A stretch of 64,000 nucleotides of DNA from Cepaea nemoralis (lineage: Eukaryota; Mollusca; Gastropoda; Stylommatophora; Helicidae). The translations under genes were made by a program, and so were the position numbers. Positions 31,078-43,900 of this stretch are shown here, piece by piece. The DNA lies in contig JACEFZ010014551.1 in NCBI GenBank assembly GCA_014155875.1, positions 667,501-731,500 of the forward strand. The letters run 5' to 3'. Position 1 is the first letter of the stretch. Each line of letters starts with the position of its first letter. Under the pieces are notes generated by a model that saw only the letters and a program-made list of their open reading frames with translations, did not search any database and had not been told where the DNA came from.

Positions 31078-31830
31078 AAAGATGGTAGAATATTTCACAT
31101 GTACCTTTTACATATCTATGGTAGAATGTTTGTCCTATATATTTTACATATCTTTATACACGACGGTGGCTGTTAACAGTTTGACACATATCATTATTAT
31201 TGCTAACAAACATGTGATGGTTGTCTGTATGTTGACACTGGTAGTTATTGGCATAGTCTAGTCTTTGTAGGAATCGTATTGAACAAAGGCGCAGCATCTA
31301 TACCTATAACGAAATTCTGTATCCACTGTGCACTCAAGATACTACTCGTTTCTGGTTTCTACATATTTTTCAGTCGTTCACAATGGGATTCCGACAGTGT
31401 GTGTATACCGGGTCCATATTCGATTATCAATAGAACCAATTTATGGTACAACGTAATCATCTGTATCTACTGCAGATGTCTTGCCATCTGTTTTTGAATG
31501 CTGCCAATCCAGGCTGACATTTTCGCAGAGTTTGTGCTATCTAAATGACAGGCTGCTATGGAATGTTGTTCTGACATATTTCAGTATGCCGTTCCACTGC
31601 ACGCTTAGAGTGATTTCGGGTGGATTAGTATTGACTTTTCGAACACGTATAATTACACTACTAAGTTTATCGCGTGCAATGGCACATGAATATAGTTACA
31701 CATTTTCTATATGTTGAAACCTGTTAAATGATATGATAATTGTTTAAACTTAAACAGGGACAGGATTAAACGATGATTAGATCATACGGTGGCATTCTGT
31801 GGAAAATGTGACACGGAGATAAAGACAAGA
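31078..31830. other. Unassigned AT-rich spacer
   Basis: Short frames only, no domain. Confidence 0.4.
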
Positions 31831-32110
31831 GTCGCCATCTGCAAAGACTCGTTGATGACATGAGTAACGCCATGATCAACAGAAATACCTCAGGCTTCAA
31901 AACCTGTCTGAAAAGTCGTATGGGACCTTCCCTTCTGTACGGATATGAATGTGGAGCAAATAATCAATTGATTGGGACATTGGAAGGCGCTGGAGAAATG
32001 TTTTTGAGAAAAACGCTGAGAATGTTGCCAGAGAAGAAAACAACTGTTGACGTGTTAGTAGATCACTTATCATTACCACAAGGAAAAGAAAAGGATAAAT
32101 AGAATACGTA
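31831..32110 (+). pseudogene. LINE reverse transcriptase thumb/tail fragment
   Basis: The frame 31860-32102 encodes GPSLLYGYECG, TLEGAGEMFLRKTLRM and PEKKTTVDVL. This is the usual block after the catalytic palm of LINEs (LLYGCECW, E.AEMWFLRR, EKKTNEEVL). A 5' and 3' truncated fossil. Confidence 0.65.
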
Positions 32111-32204
32111 TCAACAAATGGGAGGTAAACAACTATTTGTTCATGACCTATTTCTAGGCTTAGTGAGGTACTGGGTATTGTTCATCCTCCATATTTAATA
32201 GAAT

Positions 32205-32400
32205 GATCGGCACTCGATGGCAGATGTAGAAATGTAGTCATCTCCACGCCTGCTGTTTTTACTTCCAAGAACATGCCCTGGTTCACGTTTTAGTACGGGG
32301 TCAATCTGCGAGCCAGGGTCAGTATTTAACACCATGGTCACCTATACGGGGGTTGAACATGTGACCATTGGGCCGGTAAGCCAGCGTTCTGGCCGTTGCA
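32205..32400. repeat. Possible dispersed repeat related to 16521-16738
   Basis: Weak similarity over ACTCGATGGCAGATGT and the region of GGGGTCAATCTGCGAGCC. No gene. Confidence 0.25.
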
Positions 32401-32984
32401 GCAAACAGAAGCAACAGGGCTGAGAAATTAGTCTCATGTGAGGAAAACTGAGTAAGAGAGGCAGAGGAATTCACAGAGAGGCTACGCGAACAAGATACAC
32501 ATATGGGCTGATGATAACAGTACAATCACAGTCACATTCATTAGGTGTTATGCAGTCACATATTCTAGGCTACGAGATATGAGGTGCTTTCGCCACTTTT
32601 ATTCCTAGTCGAGTTTCCTTCCCAGACAATTCTTAATATTGCATTTGAGCTGGATCGATTCCAGAGCCGTACTGGTCAGAAAACCTGTGTCTCCTGGGGT
32701 TTGGTGACAGGTGAAATAAGGACTGATTTCTGAACGTGCCCTGGAAATGAAACTCCGCGGCGAGTGATAGCAGAAACTACAAACAAAAGCATATTATAAC
32801 CAGACAGGAATGTCTCAAAGATAGGAGTCCTTGTTCTCTACTAACAGACAGATTGTTTCCTCCTTATTCAATCTGCAGGTTTTGTGGTAAAGACAAAAAT
32901 GGTTCAAATTTGTGCGGTGGTGTATTCAGTTCTTGCTTTAATGGTCTGCTACTGCATACAGTCCAATAAGAGTGTTTAGTTAGT

Positions 32985-33075
32985 TGTATAGCCTCTACAG
33001 GACGTTGCAGTCACCACCAGCATTCTTTGCTGTTGTTGATGTCTTGGCAAGTTTACGTTCAGTAGTTTGCCGGCC
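32985..33075 (-). repeat. SINE family S1, partial copy C
   Basis: CTCTACAGGACGTTGC, TGTTGATGTCTTGGCAAG and TTCAGTAGTTTGCC match the 3' half of copy A (192-275) in the same orientation. Confidence 0.55.
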
Positions 33076-33124
33076 AAGGGGTTAACCACATTGTTCGTAA
33101 TCCCGTATATCCACGAGGGGGAAA

Positions 33125-33300
33125 ACAGCAACTGCGAGAATCGGCAGCGGTTCGCACCGCCCTGGTAACTTACGGGGGTATGTGAGCCGGTCGTTCAGAA
33201 AGCAATGGCAAACTACTGAACGTAAACACTTGCCTTGTACATCAACAACAGCTGAAAAATGCTGGTGTTGATTGCAACGTCCCGTAAGGGATATGCATTA
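33125..33300 (+). repeat. SINE family S1, copy B
   Basis: Full-length relative to copy A but on the plus strand. The B-box-like GGTTCGCACCG is at 33149-33159; it ends GGGATATGCA. Copies C and D lie on either side in the opposite orientation. Confidence 0.6.
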
Positions 33301-33308
33301 TTAACAAA

Positions 33309-33425
33309 AAATGTTTGCCATTGCTTTCTAATCGGCCGGCACCCATACCATTTCGCATAAAGCCAGCGCAACGCTGTCTGCTGCCAAATCGCGCGCAGGT
33401 ATGTTTCGAATGCGGGTATGCAGGA
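33309..33425 (-). repeat. SINE family S1, partial copy D
   Basis: TTTGCCATTGCTTTCTAATC and GGCCGGC match copy A from 267. The rest is diverged; a TTTCGAATGCG B-box-like motif lies at 33396-33406. Confidence 0.5.
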
Positions 33426-33737
33426 TCTCGAACTGCGTCCGTGATACCTTCGCCACGGAGACCGACAATAAGAGTGTCAGATGATGAAATTGCTCATATA
33501 AGATGTCATAGTAATATGAACGAAAGAACGAACTTTATTTTCAAAGTGTCACATATTGGGCACGCAGGGCCGTCCTACATTTGGCCCTTCCAATCACTCA
33601 TCTTTGGTTCATCAATGATCTATTGTACATGTTACATTCCCATAGATAATACAAACATTGCCAGATGTAAGTCGTGAACATAAACAATGCATATCACCAT
33701 GTTATGAGATAGGCAGGCAGGCAGCCACACGCATACG

Positions 33738-33882
33738 CACACCCACACCCACACACACACACACCCACACACACCCACACACACACACACACACCCACCC
33801 GCACGCACACACACACACCCACACGCACACACACAAACCCACACACACACACCTACACACACACACACACACACACACACAT
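33738..33882. repeat. (CA)n microsatellite
   Basis: CACACA with frequent CACCCA and CACGCA interruptions. The frames over it are spurious. Confidence 0.95.
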
Positions 33883-34607
33883 CTATAACACATACATCTA
33901 TATGGTAATGCTATGACCTAGTCCATTTCCAGCCTTTTTCCTTTTCCGAAAAAAGAATCAAGTAGCTGTGTAATAAAGCTGTGTCGGCGAAAGATCTGTA
34001 TGGGGTTGGAAACAGCTGCTGCTGAACTGTGAACAGATTTGTGTGGAGTTGGACATATCTGCTGAACTGAGAGCTGGTCTCCGCCAGACTGGACTATAGC
34101 CATGCTGATTGGGCTCTGTCAATGCTTCAACCTGAATCAATCTAGCTACCACACAGATCATTATCAATACCGTCGTCATCATAACCATTGTCTCCGTCGT
34201 CATCTTTATTGCCACCATCAGTAGCTATTATGGATAGCCGCTTTATCACCATCATCATCAACACGAGCATTATGATTATTACAACTGTTTTCGTCTTCTC
34301 TATTGCCACACCTGTGTCTTACTTCTCACTGTTTTTCCCTCGTTACTTCCACTTGTCTGTTTAATCCCTACTCTGTGATAAATGAAGGTCATCTACGTAA
34401 TATAGGATCAGACTTCACGACTGGAATATCATCCTCAGCCGGGGATTAGCGTGGGTGAGAGCGAGAGCTTGTTACTTATAACTGTTGTTTTTCTCACAGT
34501 GTCAGTTCTCGTGATGTAGCTAAAAATGTTTCCGCAAGATTATCATGAGCCTTTTAAATTTGTTTCTGTGACATTTGCTAGCACCTTGGCGAAGTGATAG
34601 CATTACT
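33883..34607. other. Unassigned spacer
   Basis: Contains several CATCATC-rich short patches near 34150-34260 but no clear element. Confidence 0.4.
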
Positions 34608-34790
34608 AATGCCATGCCGGTTAGCGAAGGTGATCATGGTTGGCCATCTCACACGTCTTAGATAAGGTATGTGTTCTTTTCCAGAATAAGGGATGTGGTC
34701 AAGCCATTCAGGTATTTATATCTTTGCCGTCGAATTGGTCTTTAACAATCAATTGTGCCAGTTGAAGAGATATCGTACCAAGGATTGATT
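34608..34790 (-). pseudogene. LINE 3' end fragment
   Basis: ATGCCATGCCGGTTAGCG, GGCCATCTCACACG and AAGCCATTCAGGTATTT match 19831-19945 (ATGCCGGAAAGCGTG, AAGCCATCCAGGTATTT). Same orientation, no frame left. Confidence 0.6.
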
Positions 34791-34969
34791 AACGTGCATC
34801 ATGCGATGAAATGTAAGAGATTATAAATAATTGTCATAATGAGTAGCTTCAATGCTTGCTCGGGAAACCAACAATACAGAATGGAATGGGCAAACAGAGG
34901 GACATACACGAGCAAGTAACGTGGCCCACCAGAACACCATAGGATGACTGGAGACCCCGAGTATTCGTG

Positions 34970-37900
34970 AGAGCCACGGTCATGTAGTCCCTAGACGTGG
35001 GAGCCATAGTGACGTGGTGGGTAGACGTGGGAGCCATAGTGAAGTGGTGGGTAGATGTGGAAACCACGGTGACATGCTGGGTAGACGTGGGAGCCTGTGT
35101 GACATGGTGGATAGACGTGGGAGCCTGTGTGACATGGTGGATAGACGTGGGAGCCACGATGACTGGTGGGTAGACGTGGGAGCCACGGTGACATGGTGGG
35201 TAGACGTGGGAGCCACGGTGACATGGTGGATAGACGTGGGAGCCTTTGTGACATGGTGCATAGACGTGGGAGCCACGGTAACTGGTGGATAGACGTGGGA
35301 GCCACGGTGACATGGTGGATAGACGTGGGAGCCTGTGTGACATGGTGGATAGACGTGGGAGCCTGTGTGACATGGTGGATAGACGTGGGAGCCTGTGTGA
35401 CATGGTGGATAGACGTGGGAGCCTGTGTGACATGGTGGATAGACGTGGGAGCCTGTGTGACATGGTGGGATAGACGTGGGAGCCTGTGGACATGGTGGGT
35501 AGACGTGGGAGCCTGTGTGACATGGTGGATAGACGTGGGAGCCCGGTGTGACATGGTGGGTAGACGTGGGAGCCTGTGTGACATGGTGGGTAGACGTGGG
35601 AGCCTGTGTGACATGGTGGATAGACGTGGGAGCCACGGTGACATGGTGGATAGACGTGGGAGCCTGTGTGACATGGTGGATAGACGTGGGAGCCGTGTGA
35701 CATGGTGGATAGACGTGGAGCCACGGTGACATGGTGGATAGACGTGGGAGCCTGTGTGACATGGTGGATAGACGTGGGAGCCACGGTGACATGGTGGGTA
35801 GACGTGGGAGACACGGTGACATGGTGGGTAGACGTGGGAGCCACGGTGACATGGTGGATAGACGTGGGAGCCTGTGTGACATGGTGGATAGACGTGGGAG
35901 CCACGGTGACATGGTGGGTAGACGTGGGAGCCACGGTGACATGGTGGGTAGACGTGGGGGCCTGTGTGACATGGTGGGATAGACGTGGGAGCCTGTGTGA
36001 CATGGTGGATAGACGTGGGAGCCTGTGTGACATGGTGGGTAGACGTGGGAGCCTGTGTGACATGGTGGATAGACGTGGGAGCCACGGTGACATGGTGGAT
36101 AGACGTGGGAGCCTGTGTGACATGGTGGATAGACGTGGGAGCCTGTGTGACATGGTGGGTAGACGTGGGAGCCACGGTGACATGTGGGTAGACGTGGGAG
36201 CCTGTGTGACATGGTGGTAGACGTGGGAGCCTGTGTGACATGGTGGATAGAGTGGGAGCCTGTGTGACATGTTGGATAGGACGTGGGAGCCTGTGTGACA
36301 TGTGGATAGACGTGGGAGCCACGGTGACATGGTGGTAGACGTGGGAGCCTGTGGACATGGTGGGTAGACGTGGGAGCCACGGTGACATGGTGGATAGAAG
36401 TGGGAGCCTGTGTGGACATGGTGGATAGACGTGGGAGCCACGGTGACATGGTGGATAGACGTGGGGAGGCCCTGTAGTGCATGGTGGATAGACGTGGGAG
36501 CCTAGGTGACATGGTGGATAGACGTGGGAGCCTGTGTGACATGGTGGATAGACGTGGGAGCCACGGTGACATGGTGGATAGACGTGGGAGCCTGTGTGAC
36601 ATGGTGGATAGACGTGGAGCCTGTGTGACATGGTGGGTAGACGTGGGAGCTGTGTGACATGGTGGATAGACGTGGGAGCCTGTGTGACATGGTGGATAGA
36701 CGTGGGAGCCTGTGTGACATGGTGGGTAGACGTGGGAGCCTGTGTGACATGGTGGATAGACGTGGGAGCCTGTGTGACATGGTGGATAGACGTGGGAGCC
36801 TGTGTGACATGGTGGATAGACGTGGGAGCCTGTGTGACATGGTGGATAGACGTGGGAGCCTGTGTGACATGGTGGGATAGACGTGGGAGCCTGTGTGACA
36901 TGGTGGATAGACGTGGGAGCCACGGTGACATGGTGGGTAGACGTGGGAGCCTGTGTGACATGGTGGATAGACGTGGGAGCCTGTGTGACATGGTGGATAG
37001 ACGTGGGAGCCTGTGTGACATGGTGGATAGACGTGGGAGCCTGTGTGACATGGTGGATAGACGTGGGAGCGGTGACATGGTGGAGACGTGGGAGCCTGTG
37101 TGACATGGTGGGATAGACGTGGGAGCCACGGTGACATGGTGGGATAGACGTGGGAGCCTGGTGACATGGTGGTAGACGTGGGAGCACGGTGACATGGTGG
37201 GATAGACGTGGGAGCCTGTGTGACATGGGTAGACGGGAGCCGGTGACATGGTGGGTAGACGTGGGAGCCTGTGTGACATGGTGGATAGACGTGGGAGCCT
37301 GTGTGACATGGTGGATAGACGTGGGAGCCTGTGTGACATGGTGGATAGACGTGGGAGCCACGGTGACATGGTGGATAGACGTGGGAGCCTGTGTGACATG
37401 GTGGATAGACGTGGGAGCCTGTGTGACATGGTGGGTAGACGTGGGAGCCTGTGTGACATGGTGGTAGACGTGGGAGCCTGTGTGACATGGTGGATAGACG
37501 TGGGAGCCAGGTGACATGGTGGATAGACGTGGGAGCCTGTGTGACATGGTGGATAGACGTGGGAGCCTGTGTGACATGGTGGTAGACGGGGAGCCTGTGT
37601 GACATGGGGGTAGACGTGGGAGCCTGTGTGACATGGTGGATAGACGTGGGAGCCTGTGTGACATGGTGGATAGACGTGGGAGCCACGGTGACATGGTGGG
37701 TAGACGTGGGAGCCTGTGTGACATGGTGGGATAGACGTGGGAGCCTGTGTGACATGGTGGATAGACGTGGGAGCCTGTGTGACATGGTGGATAGACGTGG
37801 GAGCCTGTGTGACATGGGTAGACGGGGAGCCCGGTGACATGGGGTAGACGTGGGAGCCTGTGTGACATGGTGGATAGACGTGGGAGCCGGTGACATGGTG

Positions 37901-40900
37901 GGTAGACGGGGAGCCTGTGTGACATGGTGGATAGACGTGGGAGCCTGTGTGACATGGTGGATAGACGTGGGAGCCTGTGTGACATGGTGGATAGACGTGG
38001 GAGCCACGGTGACATGGTGGGTAGACGTGGGAGCCTGTGTGACATGGTGGGATAGACGTGGGAGCCTGTGTGACATGGTGGATAGACGTGGGAGCCTGTG
38101 TGACATGGTGGTAGACGTGGGAGCCTGTGTGACATGGTGGATAGACGTGGGAGCCACGGTGACATGGTGGATAGACGTGGGAGCCTGTGTGACATGGTGG
38201 ATAGACGTGGAGCCTGGTGACATGGTGGATAGACGTGGGAGCCTGTGTGACATGGTGGATAGACGTGGGAGCCCGGTGACATGGTGGATAGACGTGGGAG
38301 CCTGTGACATGTGGTAGACGTGGGAGCCTGTGTGACATGGTGGATAGACGTGGGAGCCTGTGTGACATGGTGGGTAGACGTGGGAGCCTGTGTGACATGG
38401 TGGATAGACGTGGGAGCCGGTGACATGGTGGTAGACGTGGGAGCCTGTGTGACATGGTGGTAGACGTGGGAGCCTGGTGACATGGTGGATAGACGTGGGA
38501 GCCTGTGTGACATGGTGGGTAGACGTGGAGCACGGTGACATGTGGATAGACGTGGGAGCCTGTGTGACTGGTGGATAGACGTGGGAGCACTGTGTGACAT
38601 GGTGATAGACGTGGAGCCTGTGTGACATGGTGGATAGACGTGGGAGATCTGTGTGGACATGGTGGATAGGACGTGGGAGCCGGTGTGACATGGTGGATAG
38701 ACGTGGGAGCCTGTGTGACATGGTGGATAGACGTGGGAGCCCGGTTGACATGGTGGATTAGACGTGGGAGCCTGTGGTGACATGGTGGATAGACGTGGGA
38801 GCCTGTGTGACATGGTGGATAGACGTGGGAGCCACGGTGACATGGTGGATAGACGTGGGAGCCTGTGTGACATGGTGGATAGACGTGGGAGCCTGTGTGA
38901 CATGGTGGATAGACGTGGGAGCCTGTGTGACATGGTGGATAGACGTGGGAGCCACGGTGACATGGTGGTAACGTGGAGCCTGTGTGACATGGTGGTTAGA
39001 CGTGGGAGCCTGTGTGACATGGTGGATAGACGTGGGAGCCTGTGTGACATGGTGGATAGACGTGGGAGCCACGGTGACATGGTGGATAGACGTGGGAGCC
39101 ACGGTGACATGGTGGGTAGACGTGGGAGCCTGTGTGACATGGTGGATAGACGTGGGAGCCTGTGTGACATGGTGGATAGACGTGGGAGCCTGGTGACATG
39201 GTGGATAGACGTGGGAGCCTGTGTGACATGGTGGATAGACGTGGGAGCCACGGTGACATGGTGGGTAGACGTGGGAGCCTGTGTGACATGGTGGTAGACG
39301 TGGGAGCACGGTGACATGGTGGGATAGACGTGGGAGCCTGTGTGACATGGTGGATAGACGTGGGAGCCTGTGTGACATGGTGGATAGAGCCGTGACATGG
39401 GGGAACGTGGGAGCCTGTGTGACATGGTGGATAGACGTGGGAGCCTGTGTGACATGGTGGGTAGACGTGGGAGCCTGTGTGACATGGTGGATAGACGTGG
39501 GAGCCTGTGTGACATGGTGGATAGACGTGGGAGCCACGGTGACATGGTGGGTAGACGTGGGAGCCTGTGTGACATGGTGGGTAGACGTGGGAGCCTGTGT
39601 GACATGGTGGATAGACGTGGGAGCCTGTGTGACATGGTGGGTAGACGTGGGAGCCTGGTGACATGGTGGATAGACGTGGGAGCCCGGTGACATGGTGGGT
39701 AGACGTGGGAGCCACGGTGACATGGTGGGTAGACGTGGGAGCCTGTGTGACATGGTGGTAGACGTGGGAGCCTGTGTGACATGGTGGGATAGACGTGGGA
39801 GCCGGTGACATGGTGGGTAGACGTGGGAGCCGTGTGACATGGTGGATAGACGTGGGAGCCACGGTGACATGGTGGGTAGACGTGGGAGCCTGTGTGACAT
39901 GGTGGGATAGACGTGGGAGCCCGGTGACATGGTGGATAGACGTGGGAGCCAGGTGTGACATGGTGGGTAGACGTGGGAGCCTGTGTGACATGGTGGATAG
40001 ACGTGGGAGCCACGGTGACATGGTGGATAGACGTGGGAGCCTGTGTGACATGGTGGGTAGACGTGGGAGCCTGTGTGACATGGTGGATAGACGTGGGAGC
40101 CTGTGTGACATGGTGGATAGACGTGGGAGCCTGTGTGACATGGTGGGTAGACGTGGGAGCCACGGTGACATGGTGGGTAGACGTGGGAGCCTGACGTGTA
40201 GACGAGGGTGAGTAGGACGTGGGAGCCCGGTGACATGGTGGGTAGACGTGGGAGCCTGTGTGACATGGTGGATAGACGTGGGAGCCTGTGTGACATGGTG
40301 GATAGACGTGGGAGCCCGGTGACATGGTGGATAGACGTGGGAGCCTGTGTGACATGGTGGATAGACGTGGGAGCCTGTGTGACATGGTGGATAGACGTGG
40401 GAGCCTGTGTGACATGGTGGATAGACGTGGGAGCCTGTGTGACATGGTGGATAGACGTGGGAGCCTGGTGACATGGTGGATAGACGTGGGAGCCTGTGTG
40501 ACATGGTGGATAGACGTGGGAGCCTGTGTGACATGGTGGATAGACGTGGGAGCCTGTGTGACATGGTGGGTAGACGTGGGAGCCCGGTGACATGGTGGAT
40601 AGACGTGGGAGCCTGTGTGACATGGTGGATAGACGTGGGAGCCACGGTGACATGGTGGTAGACGTGGGAGCACGGACATGTGGGTAGACGTGGCTGTGTG
40701 ACATGGTGAGGGACTGTGTGACATGGTGGGTAGACGTGGGAGCCTGTGTGACATGGTGGGTAGACGTGGGAGCCCGGTGACATGGTGGATAGACGTGGGA
40801 GCCACGGTGACATGGTGGGTAGACGTGGGAGCCTGTGTGACATGGTGGATAGACGTGGAAGCCTGTGTGACATGGTGGGTAGACGTGGGAGCCTGTGTGA

Positions 40901-43900
40901 CATGGTGGATAGACGTGGGAGCCTGTGTGACATGGTGGGATAGACGTGGGGAGCCTGTGTGACATGGGGATAGACGTGGGAGCCTGTGTGACATGGTGGA
41001 TAGACGTGGGAGCCCGGTGACATGGTGGATAGACGTGGGAGCCTCTGTGACATGGTGGATAGACGTGGGAGCCTGTGTGACATGGTGGATAGACGTGGGA
41101 GCCTCTGTGACATGGTGGATAGACGTGGGAGCCACGGTGACATGGTGGATAGACGTGGGAGCCTGTGTGACATGGTGGATAGACGTGGGAGCCACGGTGA
41201 CATGGTGGATAGACGTGGGAGCCACGGTGATATGGATAGACATGGGAGACTGTGTGACATGGTGGATAGACGTGGAAGCCTGTGTGACATGGTGGATAGA
41301 CGTGGGAGCCTGTGTGACATGGGGGATAGACGTGGAAGCCTGTGTGACATGGTGGGTAGACGTGGGAGCAACGGTGACATGGTGATAGACGTGGTGAGCC
41401 TGTGTGACATGGTGGGTAGACGTGGAGCCTGTGGGACATGGTGGGTGGTAGACGTGGGAGCGCTGTGGACATGGTGGATAGACGTGGGAGCCACGGTGAC
41501 ATGGTGGGTAGACGTGGGAGCCACGGTGACTGGTGGGTAGACGTGGGAGCCTGTGTGACATTGTGGGTAGACGTGGGAGCCTGTGTGATATGGTGGGTAG
41601 ACGTGGGAGCCACGGTGACATGGTGGATAGACGTGGGGAGCCTGTGTGACCTGGTGTGTAGGACGTGGGAGCCTGTGTGACATGGTGGATAGACGTGGGA
41701 GCCTGTGTGACATGGTGGATAGACGTGGGAGCCTGTGTGACATGGTGGATAGACGTGGGAGCCTGTGTGACATGGTGGATAGACGTGGGAGCCACGGTGG
41801 ACATGGTGGGTAGACGTGAGAGCTGTGTGACATGGTGGGTAGACGTGGGAGCCACGTGACATGGTGGGTAGACGTGGGAGCTTGTGACATGGTGGGTAGA
41901 CGTGGGAGCCACGGTGAATGGTGGGTAGACTGGGAGCCACGGTGACATGGTGGGTAGACCTGGGAGCCTGTGTGACATGGTGGGTAGACGTGGGAGCCAC
42001 GGTGACATAGTGGGTAGACGTGGGAGCCTCGGTGACATGGTGGGTAGACGTGGGAGCCTGTGTGACATAGTGGGTAGATGTGGGAGCCACGGTGACATGT
42101 GGATAGGACGTGGGAGCCTGTGTGACATGGTGGATAGACGTGGGAGCCACGGTGACATGGTGGATAGACGTGGGAGAATGTGTGGACATGGTGGATAGAC
42201 GTGGGAGCCCGGTGACATGGTGGGTAGGACGTGGGAGTCTGTGTGACATGGTGGATAGACGTGGGAGCACGGTGACATGGTGGATAGACGTGGGAGCACG
42301 GTGACATGGTGGTAGACGTGGGAGCCTGTGTGACATGGTGAATAGACGTGGGAGCCTGTGTGATATGGTGGGTAGACGTGGGAGCCTGTGTGATATGGTG
42401 GGTAGACGTGGGAGCCACGGTGACATGGTGGATAGACGTGGGAGCCACGGTGACATGGTGGGTAGACGTGGGAGCCTGTGTGACATGGTGGATAGACGTG
42501 GAAGCCTGTGTTACATGGTGGGTAGACGTGGGAGCCTGTGTGACATGGTGGATAGACGTGGGAGCCTGTGTGACATGGTGGATAGACGTGGGAGCCTGTG
42601 TGACATGGTGGATAGACGTGGGAGCCTGTGTGACATGGTGGATAGACGTGGGAGCCACGGTGACATGGTGGATAGACGTGGGAGCTCTGTGACATGGTGG
42701 ATAGACGTTGGGAGCCTGTGTGACATGGTGGATAGACGTGGGAGCCTCTGTGACATGGTGGATAGACGTGGGAGCCACGGTACATGGTGGATAGACGTGG
42801 GAGCCTGTGGACATGGTGGATAGACGTGGGAGCCACGGTGACATGGTGGATAGACGTGGGAGCCACGGTGATATGGATAGACATGGGAGACTGTGTGACA
42901 TGGTGGATAGACGTGGAAGCCTGTGTGACATGGTGGATAGATGTGGGAGCCTGTGTGACATGGGGGATAGACGTGGAAGCCTGTGTGACATGGTGGGTAG
43001 ACGTGGGAGCAACGGTGACATGGTGGGTAGACGTGGGAGCCTGTGTGACATGGTGGGTAGACGTGGGAGCTGTGTGACATGGTGGGTAGACGTGGGAGCC
43101 TGTGTGACATGGTGGATAGACGTGGGAGTCCACTGGTGACATGGTGGGTAGTACGTGGTGAGAGCCACGGTGACTGGTGGTAGACGTGGGAGCCTGTGTG
43201 GGGACATGTGTGGGTAGACGTGGGAGCCGTATGATATGGTGGGTAGACGTGGGAGCCACGGTGACATGGTGGATAGACGTGGGAGCCTGTGGACATGTGG
43301 TAGACGTGGGAGCCTGTGTGACAGGTGGATAGACGTGGGAGCTGTGTGACATGGTGGATAGACGTTGGGAGCCTGTGTGACATGGTGATAGACGTGGGAG
43401 CCGTGTGTGACATGGTGGATAGACGTGGGAGCACGTGACATGGTGGGTAGACGTGAGAGCTGTGTGACATGGTGGGTAGACGTGGGAGCCACGGTGACAT
43501 GGTGGGTAGACGTGGGAGCCTGTGACATGGTGGGTAGACGTGGGAGCCACGGTGACATGGTGGGTAGACCTGGGAGCCACGGTGACATGGTGGGTAGACC
43601 TGGGAGCCTGTGTGACATGGTGGGTAGACGTGGGAGCACGGTGACATAGTGGGTAGACGTGGAGCCTCGGTGACATGGTGGGTAGACGTGGGAGCCTGTG
43701 TGACATAGTGGGTAGATGTGGGAGGCCACGGTGATGGTGGGTAGACGTGGGAGCCTGTGTGACATGGTGGGTAGACGTGGGAGCCACGGTGACATGGTGG
43801 ATAGACGTGGGAGCCACGGTGACATGGTGGGTAGACGTGGGAGCCTGTGTGACATGGTGGGTAGACGTAGGAGCCACGGTAAAATGGTGGGTAGACGTGG

